Shown: positions 1 through 10,658 of the stretch, piece after piece
Layout: each line of letters starts with the position of its first letter
Position numbering within the stretch: position 1 is the first letter of the stretch
From: Begonia masoniana
Lineage: Eukaryota; Streptophyta; Magnoliopsida; Cucurbitales; Begoniaceae
Reading direction: 5' to 3'
Length of the DNA stretch: 64,000 nt
NCBI GenBank assembly: GCA_022432975.1
Contig: CM039503.1
Coordinates: forward strand, 53,628,466 to 53,692,465
Translations under genes and position numbers: made by a program
The notes under the pieces: generated by a model
Seen by the model: only the letters and a program-made list of their open reading frames with translations
What the model was told of the DNA's origin: nothing
Databases searched by the model: none

Positions 1-975
1 CCCCCCAGTATAGTAATTACTTGAATTTTGATTCGTCGGTCTATTGTAATTTCCCACATATTGGGTCTGTTCAGAAGAAATACTAGCCATTTAGTTCCCT
101 TGCTGACAGTTTTCACTAGCATGTGGTCCTTGGCACCACTGACATTGTATGATCGGGGAATGAATTGCATTAACTGAAACTTGATTACCCTGTATGTGCT
201 GAGTGAGGGATGCAATCTATGTAGTTAATGCTTTTATCGCTTCCATTTCTGGGGTATTTGGCTGCCTCCTCAAAATCTGACGTTCAACCGGGCACTGATC
301 ATTATTGAGGGATAACTCCTCTAACAGGTTGAACGCCTCCACTTCCGTCTTTTGTAATAGTGATCCACCAGCTGCTGAGTTGACAAGAGTCCGTGTAGAA
401 ACTGATAAACCGATGAAGAATGTCTGTATTTGCATCCATTATGGTAGACCATGTTGGGGGCATTTTCTTAAAAGCTCCTTGAATCGGCCTCATGCTTCAT
501 AGATTGTCTCACCATCAAATTGAGCAAAATTGGTGATCTCATTGCGGAGTTTAGCCATCTTTTCAAAGGGGAAGAACTTGGATAGAAATTTCTGCACTAA
601 TTCATTCCACGTGGTAATTGAATCCGAGGGTAAGGAATTCAACCAGTTCTTCGCGCGATCTCGTAGTGTGAAAGGGAATAACCTGAGCTTGATAGCATCC
701 TCAGAGACATTATGGTATTTAAAAGTGTCACAGACCTCGACGAAGCTAGCAATATGATCCTTGGGATCCTCATTAGGCAGACCGCAAAATTGATACTGTT
801 GAATAATTTGTATTGTTCCCGGCTTGATTTCAAAATTGTTGCATGTGATGGCAGGTTTTCGAATTGCTGATTGAACCCCATCCATGGATGGCATAACATA
901 ATCGAGCAATGTTCATCGCCCGACTCCCTCAGTCTCGATAATCGGTTGTACATCTGCATTTTGATTATCTGCCAT
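1..975 (-). pseudogene. gag pseudogene of the Athila-like element
   Basis: A single reading frame can be followed from ATG at 975-973 to the left edge without any frameshift. It is interrupted by stops at 915-913, 492-490, 441-439, 219-217 and 93-91. Between them the retrotransposon capsid domain is clear (about 840-500): the segment with NEDPKDHIASF, FPFTLRDRAKNWLNSLP and FLSKFFPFEKMAKLR is typical of the family. A CCHC zinc knuckle (CQWC...H....C) is encoded at 144-106. Several stops look like single transitions of Trp or Gln codons (TGG to TGA, CAG to TAG), as expected from deamination of methylated cytosine. The protein would be the structural capsid/nucleocapsid polyprotein of the element. 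Identification as gag is secure; clade assignment is slightly less so. Confidence 0.85.
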
Positions 976-1165
976 AATTGCTTGTCTTGTTTCCCTTCGA
1001 TTTCGGCGACAAGTTCGTTCAATTTCAGCGTCGAGAGGGATTAGATTGGCAGTACCTAATTTTCGCATACACCTGTAATGTGCAAATAATACAATTTAAG
1101 TCTAGCAGCAAAAGAAAATTCAAATATAAACTAAAATCAAACAATTCAATAATAACAAAATAAAT

Positions 1166-1183
1166 TCCCCGGCAACGGCGCCA
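1166..1183 (-). other. Primer-binding site, tRNA-Asp type
   Basis: On the minus strand this reads TGGCGCCGTTGCCGGGGA, complementary to the CCA-terminated 3' end of plant tRNA-Asp(GTC). It lies six bases inside the LTR edge at 1190, where minus-strand DNA synthesis would start. Confidence 0.9.
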
Positions 1184-1189
1184 AAAACT

Positions 1190-2662
1190 TGTTGCGAAAA
1201 ATCGTGATACGCAAGTGCACGTGTCGCAAAAGTAATAAAGTGTGTATAAGTACGAGTGTCGATCCCACGAGGAATAATTATGTTAAATATTGAATATCTA
1301 ATTTTTAGTTTAATTTGAAAAGAAATAATAAGTTGATGATTTAAGATTTTAAACTAAAATAATTTAAATAAAATAAATTGAACAATTTAAATAATAGAAT
1401 TGAATATAAAAGAGTACGATTATATGATGATAAAATCCAGGGTTCCGATTTCACTTAGCTAATCCTATTTATTAAACCTAATTCAAGTAACTAAATCTTA
1501 TTCCTTCGTGTTTATGGCAATTTCACAAAAAATATTCATCAATCTCTCTCGAGCAAAGACAAACTTATTCAATTAACGAATTATCACCTCTCGGTTTCTA
1601 ATCCTGAGAATTAATTGAATACATTAAGTGCAAGAAATTATTTACCACTCAAATGCCCTAACTATCTCTAGCCTAGGATCCTTTTTAAGGCAAGTTATTC
1701 AATGCACGGTTAAATTCTCCGCTCTTGCATCCCGAACTAACGCTAAAGTTCTTAGTTTTGGTGATCAATCAAACCTAAGTATTACGTTCAGAATAAATTA
1801 CTCAACACAGAAAAGGAACAGAAAATTAAGAACCTGAATTAAGAAAACTAAATAATCATAGCAAAGTTACGTCGAAACCCTAGAACGGGAAGTTTAGTTC
1901 ATGCTAAAAGATAAATAAACGATAATAATACTAAAGAGTTGCATAATGAAACAGTGGAAGTAAAAAGAAAATAAAACTAATATGAAAATAGCCTGATCGC
2001 CCCTCCTTGCCGAAAATCGCCTCAATGTTGCTCTCTGTCGCCATCTCTTAATCTGCCTCCTAATTTGCCGAATTCAGAATGACCTAAAGGCACTGCCTCG
2101 TTAGGTTTTTAATGTTTTCTTTCAACTCAATCAACGGCTCTGATTAATTCTTTCCTCAAGTTAACGGCAGAGATTAAAATAACTAACTTTCCAAATTGGT
2201 GTGGCTATCAATCACTTGATAGTGTATAGCGATCGATCGCTGGATTTTCTATAATGTAAGGAGATCGATCGCTGAAGAGTATAGCGATTGATCACTAGCT
2301 TCTTCTACTTTCAAGGAGATCGATCACTGAAAGCCTTCCAGGAGATCGATTGCTTCTTCTTTTGTTTCCAAAATCAGTGGTCTTCAGCGATTGATTGCAA
2401 GATATTGTGGCTATCGATCGCTGCTTGTCTTTGTCTTCTACTGGTTCTCGTTTTCTTCTGCTTCTTCTTTTCAGCTTCTGTTTCTGTTTGTTTCTTCTTT
2501 TCTTTTCTCTTCAAATTCTTTCGTAATTGCTAATTCCTGCTCTAATTAAAATTTCTGCACACTTGCACAAAATTCATCAAATTTCTTCAAACACTTTGAG
2601 AAAAACTTATCAAATCAAATATAAAAAGTATAAATAAGTGTGTATAAAATACACACTTATCA
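1190..2662 (-). repeat. 5' LTR of the Athila-like element
   Basis: The 1473-bp LTR starts TGATAAGTGTGTATTTTATA on the minus strand (2662) and ends ...CGCAACA at 1190, giving TG...CA termini. The boundary at 1190 is fixed by the primer-binding site. The other LTR is outside the window, so divergence cannot be measured. Positions 2205-2425 hold a cluster of GATCGATCGCTG-like boxes. The small open frames in the LTR look spurious. Confidence 0.8.
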
Positions 2663-2771
2663 ACGTCTGAACTTATATTTTATATAATTATGACTAACTA
2701 TTTAGACCTTCGATCAAAAAATTGAAAAACTTTTGAAGACGTTAGATTTTTGGCTATCATGAACATATTAA

Positions 2772-5700
2772 GTTGCTACAGTAAAGGAGAAGGAAGAATA
2801 AGATAGAAGAGGGCGGAAGAGAGAGAAAGAGAAGAAGTTTGAATAATGATTTTTCTATATTGATTCTATTGGAAAACAAAGAGAAGAAGTTTGAATAATG
2901 ATTTTTCTGTATTGATTCTGTTAGAAAAAAGAACACTTACATGTACATTACAGAGAATGAAACGATGAAAAATGAAATTGACAAGACACTAACCAAACCT
3001 GAAAGAAGCACTAATAAAAAAAAATTTGAAATCTAGAAGAAGCAGAAGCTACATTAACGGAGAAGGAAGAAGAAGATAGAAGAGGGCGGCAGAGAGAGAA
3101 AGAGAAGAAGTTTGAATAATGATTTTTCTGTATTGATTCTGTTGGAAAACAGAACACTTACACATACATTACAGAGAAGGAAACGATGAAAAAGGAAATT
3201 GACAAGAAACTAACCAAACCTGAAAGAAGCACTAATCGAAATAAGTTGAAATCTTGAAGAAGCAGAAGCTACAGTAAAGCAAAAGGAAGAAGAAGATAGA
3301 AGAGGGCGGCAGAGAGAGAAAGAGAAGAAGTTTGAAAAATGATTTTTCTGTATTAGTTCTGTCTGAAAACAGAACACATGTACTTACAGAGAAGGTAACG
3401 ATGAAAAATGAAATTGACAAGACACTAACCAAATCTGAAAGAAGTACTAATTAAAATATGTTGAAATCTGGAAGAAGCAGAAGCTACAGTAAAGCAGAAG
3501 GAGGAAGAAGATAGAAGACGACGGTAGAGAGAGAAAAAGAAAAAGTTTGAATAATGATTTTTCTGTATTGATTGTGTTGGAAAAGAGAACACTTACACGT
3601 ACATTACAGCGAAGGAAACGATGAAAAATGAAATTTACAAGACACTAACCAAACCTGAAAGAAGCACTAATCAAAATAAGTTAAAATCTGGAAGAAGAAG
3701 AAGCTACAGTAAAGGAGAAGGAAGAAGAAGATAGAAGAGGGCGGCAGAGAGAGAAAAAAAGAAGAAGTTTGAATAATGATTTTTCTGTATTGATTGTGTT
3801 GGAAAACAGAACACTCACACTTACATTACAAAGAAGGAAACGATGAAAAATGAAATTAACAAGACACTAACCAAACCTGAAAGAAGCACTAATCAAAATA
3901 AGTAGAAATCTAGAAGAAGCATAAGCTACAGTAAAGGAGAAGGAGGAAGAAGATAGAAGAGGGTAACAGTGAGAGAAAGAGAAGAAGTTTGAATAATGAC
4001 TTTTCTGTATTAATTGTGTTGGTAAACAGAACACTTACACGTATATTACAGAGAAGGAAATGATGAAAAATGAAATTGACAAGACACTAACCAAACCTGA
4101 AAGAAGCACTAATCAAAAAAAGTTGAAATTTGGAAGAAGCAGAAGCTACAGTAAAGGAGAAGGAAGAAGAAGATAGAAGAGGGCGGCAGAGAGAGAAAGA
4201 GAAGAAGTTTGAATAATGATTTTTCTGTATTGATTGTGTTGGAAAACAGAACACTTACACGTACATTACAGCGAAGGAAACGATGAAAAATGAAATTGAC
4301 AAGACACTAACCAAACCTGAAAGAAGCACTAATCAAAATAAGTAGAAATCTGAAGAAGCAGAAGCTACAGTAAGCCCAGGAACAAAAAAAAAAGGAAAAA
4401 AACGAAAGAAAAGAAAGACAAAAAAGATTAAAGAGGCGGCGAGAGAGAAAGAGAAGAAGTTTTGAAAAATGATTTTTCTGTAAAAAAACATTGTTCGTCT
4501 GCAAAAAGAACACATGTACTTACAGAGAAGGTAACGATGAAAAATGAAATTGACAAGACACTAACCAAACCTGAAAGAAGCACTAATCAAAATAAGTTGA
4601 AATCTGGAAGAAGCAGAAGCTACAGTAAAGGAGAAGGAGGAAGAAGATAGAAGACGACGGTAGAGAGAGAAAAAGAAAAAGTTTGAATAATGATTTTTCT
4701 GTATTGATTGTGTTGGAAAAGAGAACACTTACACGTACATTACAGCGAAGGAACGCTGAAAATGAAATTTACAAGACACTAACCAAACCTGAAAGAAGCA
4801 CTAATCAAAATAAGTTAAAATCTGGAAGAAGAAGAAGCTACAGTAAAGGAGAAGGAAGAAGAGATAGAAGAGGGCGGCAGAGAGAGAAAAAAAGAAGAAG
4901 TTGAATAATGATTTTTCTGTATTGATTGTGTTGGAAAACAGAACACTCACACTTACATTACAAAGAAGGAAACGATGAAAAATGAAATTAACAAGACACT
5001 AACCAAACCTGAAAGAAGCACTAATCAAAATAAGTAGAAATCTAGAAGAAGCATAAGCTACAGTAAAGGAGAAGGAGGAAGAAGATAGAAGAGGGTAACA
5101 GTGAGAGAAAGAGAAGAAGTTTGAATAATGACTTTTCTGTATTGATTGTGTTGGAAAACAGAACACTTACACGTACATTACAGAGAATGAAACGATGAAA
5201 AATGAAATTGACAAGACACTAACCAAACCTGAAAGAAGCACTAATCAAAATAAGTTGAAATCTGGAAGAAGCAGAAGCTACAGTAAAGGAGAAGGAAGAA
5301 GAAGATAGAAGAGGGCGGCAGAGAGAGAAAGAGAAGAAGTTTGAATATGATTTTTCTGTATTGATTGTGTTGGAAAACAGAACACTTACATGTACATTAC
5401 AGAGAATGAAACGATGAAAAATGAAATTGACAAGACACTAACCAAACCTGAAAGAAGCACTAATCAAAATAAGTTGAAATCTGAAGAAGCAGAAGCTACA
5501 GTAAAGGAGAAGGAAGAAGAAGATAGAAGAGGGCGGCAGAGAGAGAAAGAGAAAAAGTTTGAATAATGATTTTTCTATATTGATTGTGTTGGAAAACAGA
5601 ACACTTACACGTACATTACAGAGAATGAAACGATGAAAAATGAAATTAACAAGACACTAACCAAACCTGAAAGAAGCTGTAATCAAAATAAGTTGAAATC

Positions 5701-8700
5701 TGGAAGAAGCAGAAGGTACAATAAAGGAGAAGGAAGAAGAAGATAGAAGAAGGCGGAGGAGAGAGAAGTTTGAATAACGATTTTTTTGTATTGATTGCAT
5801 TAGAAAACAGAACACTTACATGTACATTACAGGGAAGGTAACGATGAAAAATGAAATTGTTAAGACACTAACCAAACCTGAAAGAAGCAAGTTGAAATAT
5901 GGAAGAAGCAGAAGCTACAGTAAACCAGAAGGAAGAAGAAGATAGTAGACGGCGGAGAGGTAACGATGAAAAATGAAATTGTCAACACACTAACCAAACT
6001 TGATAGAAGCAAGTTGAAATCTGGAAGAAGCAGAAGCTACAGTAAAGCAGAAGGAAGAAGAAGATAGAAGACGGCGGAGATAAGAAGTTTGAATAATGAT
6101 TTTTCTGTATTGATTGTGTTGGAAAACAGAACACTTACACGTACATTACAGAGAAGGAAAAGATGAAAAATGAAATTGACAAGACACTAACCAAACCTGA
6201 AAGAAGCACTAATCAAAATAAGTTGAAATCTAGAAGAAGCAGAAGCTACAGTAAAGAAGAAGGAAGAAGAAGATAGAAGAGGGCGGCAGAGAGAGAAAGA
6301 GAAGAAGTTTGAATAATGTTTTTTATGTATTGATTGTGTTGGAAAACAGAACACTTACATGTACATTGAAGAGATGGTAACGATGAAAAATGAAATTGTC
6401 AAGACACTAACTCAATCCGAAAGAAGCACTAATCAAAATTAGTTGAAATCTAGAAGAAGCAGAAGCTATTGTAAAGCATAAGGAAGAAGAAGATAGAAGA
6501 CGGTGGCACAGAGAGAAAGAGAAGAAGTTTGAATAATGATTTTTCTATATTGATTGTGTTGGAAAATAGAACACTTACATGTACATTACAGAGAAGGAAA
6601 CAATGAAAAATGAAATTGACAAGACACTAAGCAAACCTGAAAGAAGCACTAATCAAAATAAGTTAAAATCTGGTAAAAGCTGAAGCAACAGTAAAGGAGA
6701 AGGAAGAAGAAGATAGAAGAGTGTGGCAGAGAGAGAAAGAGAAGAAGTTTGAATATTGATTTTTCTTTATTGATTGTGTTGGAAAACAGAAAACTTACAT
6801 GTACATTGCAAAGAAGGAAACGATGAAAAATGAAATTGACAAGACACTAACCAAACTTGAAACAAGCACTAATCAAAATAAGTTGAAATCTTGAAGAAGC
6901 ATAAGCTACAGTAAAGGATTAGAAAGAATAAGATAGAAGAGGGCGGCAGAGAGAGAAAGAGAAGAAGTTTGAATAATGATTTTTTTGTATTGATTCTGTT
7001 GGAAAACAAAACACTTACATGTACATTACAGAGCAGGAAACGATAAAAAAATAAAATTGACAAGACACTAACCAAACCTAAAAGAAGCACTAATCAAAAT
7101 ATTTTGAAATCTGTTAGAAGCTGAAGCTACAGTAAATGATACAGAAGAAGAAGATAGATGAGGGCGGCAGAGAGAGAAAGAGAAAAACTTTGAATAATGA
7201 TTTTTCTATATTGATTGTGTTGGAAAACAGAACACTTACACGTACATTACAGAGAACGAAACAATGAAAAATGAAATTGACAAGACACTAACCAAACTTG
7301 AAAGAAACACTAATCAAAATAAGTTAAAATCTGGAAGAAGAAGAAGCTACAGTAATGAAGAAGGAAATAGAAGATAGAAGAGGGCAGCAGAGAGAGAAAG
7401 AGAAGAAGTTTGAATAATGATTTTTCTGTATTGATTGTTGTTGAAAACAGAACACTTACACGTACATTATAGAGAAGGAAATGATGAAAAAGAAAATTGA
7501 CAAGACACTAACCAAACCTTAATGATACACTAATCAAAATAAGTTGACATCTAGAAGAAGAAGAAGAATCTATAGTAAAGGATAAGGAAGAATAAGATAG
7601 AAAAGAGCGGCAGAGAGAGAAAGAGAAGAAGTTTGAATAATGATTTTTCTGTATTAATTCTGTTTGAAAACAGAACACTTACATGTACATTACAGAGAAG
7701 GAAAGGATGAAAAATGAAATTGACAAGACACTAACCAAACCTGAAAGAAGTACTAATCAAAATAAGTTAAAATCTGAAAGAAGCAGAAGCTACAGTAAAG
7801 CAGTAAGAAGAAGAAGATAGAAGACGGTGGCAGAGAGAAAAAGAGAAGAAGTTTGAATAATGATTTTTCTGTATTGTTTGTGTTGGAAAAGAGAACTCTT
7901 ACACGTGCATTACAGAGAAGGAAACGATGAAAAATGAAATTGACAAGACACTAATCAAACCTGAAAGAAACACTGATCAAAATAAGTTAAAATTTGGAAG
8001 AAGAAGAAGCGACAATAAAGGAGAGGAATAAGAAGGTAGAAGAGGGCGACAGAGAGAGAAAGAGAAGAAGTTGGAATAATGATTTTTCTGAATTGATTGT
8101 GTTGGAAATCAGAACATTACACTTACATTACAAAGAAGGAAACAATGAAAAAGAAAATTGACAAGACACTAACCAAACCTGAAAGAAGCACTAATCAAAA
8201 TAAGTTGAAAATCTAGAAAAAGCAAAACTACAGTAAAGGGAAGGAAAAAGAAGATAGAAGAGGCGGCAGAGAGAAAAAGAGAAGAAGTTTGAATAATGAT
8301 TTTTTGTATTGATTCTGTTGGAAAAAAGAACACTTACACATACATTACAGAGAAGGAAACGATGAAAAATGAAATTGACAAGACACTAACCCAATATGAC
8401 AGAAGCACTAATCAAAATAAGTTGAAATCTTGAAGAAGCCGAAGCTACAGTAAAGGAGAACGAAGAAGAAGATAGAAAAGGGCGGCAGAGAGAGAAAGAG
8501 AAGAAGTTTGAATAATGATTTTTTTGTATTGATTGTGTTGGAAAATAGAACAATTACATGTACATTACAGAGAAGGTAACAGTGAAAAATGAAATTGTCA
8601 AGTCACTAACCAAACCCGAAAAAAGCACGAATCAAAATAAGTTGAAATCTGGAAGAAGCAGAAGCTATAGTAAAGCAACAGGAAGAAGAAGATAGAAGAC

Positions 8701-10392
8701 AGCGGCAGAGAGAGAAAGAGAAGAAGTTTGAATAATGATTTTTCTTTATTGATTGTGTTGGAAAACAGAACACTTACACTACATTACATAGAAAGGAACG
8801 ATGAAAAATGAAATTGACAAGACACTAACCAAACTTGACAGAAGCAATAATCAAAATAAGTTGAAATCTGTAAGAAGCAGAAGCTACAGTAAAGGAGAAG
8901 GAAGACAAGATAGAAGAGGGTGGCAGAGAGAGTAAGAGAAGAAGTTTGAATAATGATTTTTTCTGTATTGATTGTGTTGGAAACAGAACACTTACATGTA
9001 CATTACAGAGAAGGACACGATAAAAATCAAATTGACAGGACACTAACCAAACCTGAAAGAAGCACTAATTAAAATATGTTGAAATCTTGAAGAAGCAGAA
9101 GCTACAGTAAAGGATAAGGAAGAAGAAGGTAGAAGACAGCGGCAGAGAGAGAAAGAGAAGAAGTTTGAATAATGATTTTTCTTTATTGATTGTGTTGGAA
9201 AACAGAACACTTACACGTACATTACATAGAAAGGAACGATGAAAAATGAAATTGACAAGACACTAACCAAACTTGAAAGAAGCAATAATCAAAATAAGTT
9301 GAAATCTGTAAGAAGCAGAAGCTACAGTAAAGGAGAAGGAAGAACAAGATAGAAGAGGGTGGCAGAGAGAGTAAGAGAAGAAGTTTGAATAATGATTTTT
9401 CTGTATTGATTGTGTTGGAAAACAGAACACTTACATGTACATTACAGAGAAGGAAACGATAAAAAATCAAATTGACAGGACACTAACCAAACCTGAAAGA
9501 AGCACTAATTAAAATATGTTGAAATCTTGAAGAAGCAGAAGCTACAGTAAAGGATAAGGAAGAAGAAGGTAGAAGAGGGCAGCAAAGAGAGAGAGAAAAA
9601 GAATAAGTTTGAATAATGATTTTTCTGTATTGATTGTGTTGGAATTCAGAACACTTACACTTACATTAAAAAGAAGGAAACGATGAAAAAGAAAATTGAC
9701 AAGACACTAACCAAACCTGAAAGAAGCACTATTCAAAATAAATTGAAATCTAGAAAAAGCAGAAACTACAGTAAAGGGGAAGGAAGAAGAAGATAGAAGA
9801 GGGCGGCAGAGAGAGAAAGAGAAGAAGTTTGAATAATGATTTTTCTGTATGATTCTGTTGGAAAACAGAACATTTACACGTGCATTACAGAGATGGAAAT
9901 GATGAAAAATGAAATTAACAAGACACTATCCAAACTTGAAAGAAGTACTAATCAAAATCAGTTGAAATCTTGAAGAAGCAGAAACTACAGTAAAGTAGGA
10001 GGAAGAAGAAGATTGAAGAGGGCGGCAGAAAGAGAAAGAAAAGAAGTTTGAATAATGCTTTTTCTATAGTAATTGTGTTGGAAAACAGAACACTTACATG
10101 TACATTACAGAGAAGGTAACGATGAAAAATGAAATTGTCAAGACACTAACCAAACCTGAAAGAAGCACTAATCGAAATAAGTTGAAATCTGGAAGAAGCA
10201 GAAGCTACAGTAAAGCAAAAGGAAGAAGAAGATAGAAGATAGCGGCAGAGAGAGAAAGAGAAGAAGTTTGAATAATGATTTTTCTGTAATAAGTTTTCTG
10301 TATTGATTGTGTTGGAAAACAGAACACTTACATGCATATTACAGAAAAGAAAACGATGAAAAATGTAATTGACAAGACACTAACCAAACCAC
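2772..10392. repeat. Satellite array, about 35 units of ~220 bp
   Basis: The phrase around TTTGAATAATGATTTTTC recurs at about 3111, 3331, 3546, 3768, 3988, 4208 and onward to 10268, giving a unit of 215-222 bp. Each unit has a purine-rich half on the plus strand (GAAGAAGAAGATAGAAGAGG, then GAGAGAGAAAGAGAAG) and a mixed half (ACAAGACACTAACCAAACC, then CACTAATCAAAATAAG). Some units are truncated, for example near 2840-2890 and 5940-5960. Two segments are copied as multi-unit blocks: 3390-3990 reappears at about 4525-5120, and 8700-8960 at about 9137-9395. No open frame persists across units and I see no gene in the array. Function is unknown. It lies between an Athila LTR and a Tekay element, as heterochromatic satellites often do. 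Confidence 0.93.
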
Positions 10393-10502
10393 AATAGAAC
10401 CAATATATACTGTAACATTGACTAAAACACAACTAAACCCTAACGAAATAGAGCAAAAAAAACCAAACATCAAACCACAATTAGCTAAATCAGAGTAAGT
10501 AC

Positions 10503-10652
10503 CTGAATTTTTCCAAAGACATTTGAAGATTTTATATTCTTTAACAGCATCGCGCCAGCCAAACCTAAACAACAAAATTAGTGATTAAACAATTCACTAA
10601 CAAAATCTAGTAAAAAAAACACAGAAAACGAACCTGCTGCAACTACAAACAT
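10503..10652 (-). pseudogene. Possible first coding exons of a host gene, cut off by the Tekay insertion
   Basis: On the minus strand, ATG at 10652-10650 opens a 19-bp stretch ending at 10634 before a GT (10633). A TTTAG acceptor at 10565 precedes a 62-bp stretch (10564-10503) that ends CAG before a good donor GTACTTAC. Spliced, the two give 27 codons with no stop, starting MFVVAAGLAGAMLL, a hydrophobic start that could be a membrane or organelle-targeting segment. I do not recognise the protein. Downstream exons, if any, would lie beyond the satellite array and outside the window, making the array intronic. The Tekay element sits two to six bases upstream of the ATG. The exon model rests only on splice-site appearance and frame, so it is weak. 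Confidence 0.3.
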
Positions 10653-10653
10653 T

Positions 10654-10658
10654 GTTTC
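10654..10658. repeat. Target-site duplication GTTTC, left copy
   Basis: GTTTC here and at 20573-20577 flank the Tekay-like element exactly, the 5-bp duplication expected of its integrase. Confidence 0.95.

Larger units (their letters stand above)
1..2662 (-). mobile_element. Athila-like Ty3/gypsy retrotransposon, 5' portion, decayed
   Basis: Reading the minus strand, the order is a 5' LTR (2662 down to 1190), a primer-binding site matching the 3' end of plant tRNA-Asp (1183-1166), an untranslated stretch, then a gag frame (from 975) that runs off the left edge. A tRNA-Asp primer together with an LTR starting TGATAAGTGTG and a CCHC gag is the usual Athila signature; Tat/Ogre relatives are the main alternative. 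Only the 5' part is in the window, so protease to integrase and the 3' LTR are not visible. Five in-frame stops in gag show that this copy cannot encode its own proteins. The host bases flanking the LTR begin acgtc at 2663; the matching target duplication would lie outside the window. Confidence 0.85.

Noticed and set aside
1628..2533. Short plus-strand frames in the Athila LTR
   Set aside because: They lie inside a non-coding LTR on the strand opposite to the element and have no protein features.
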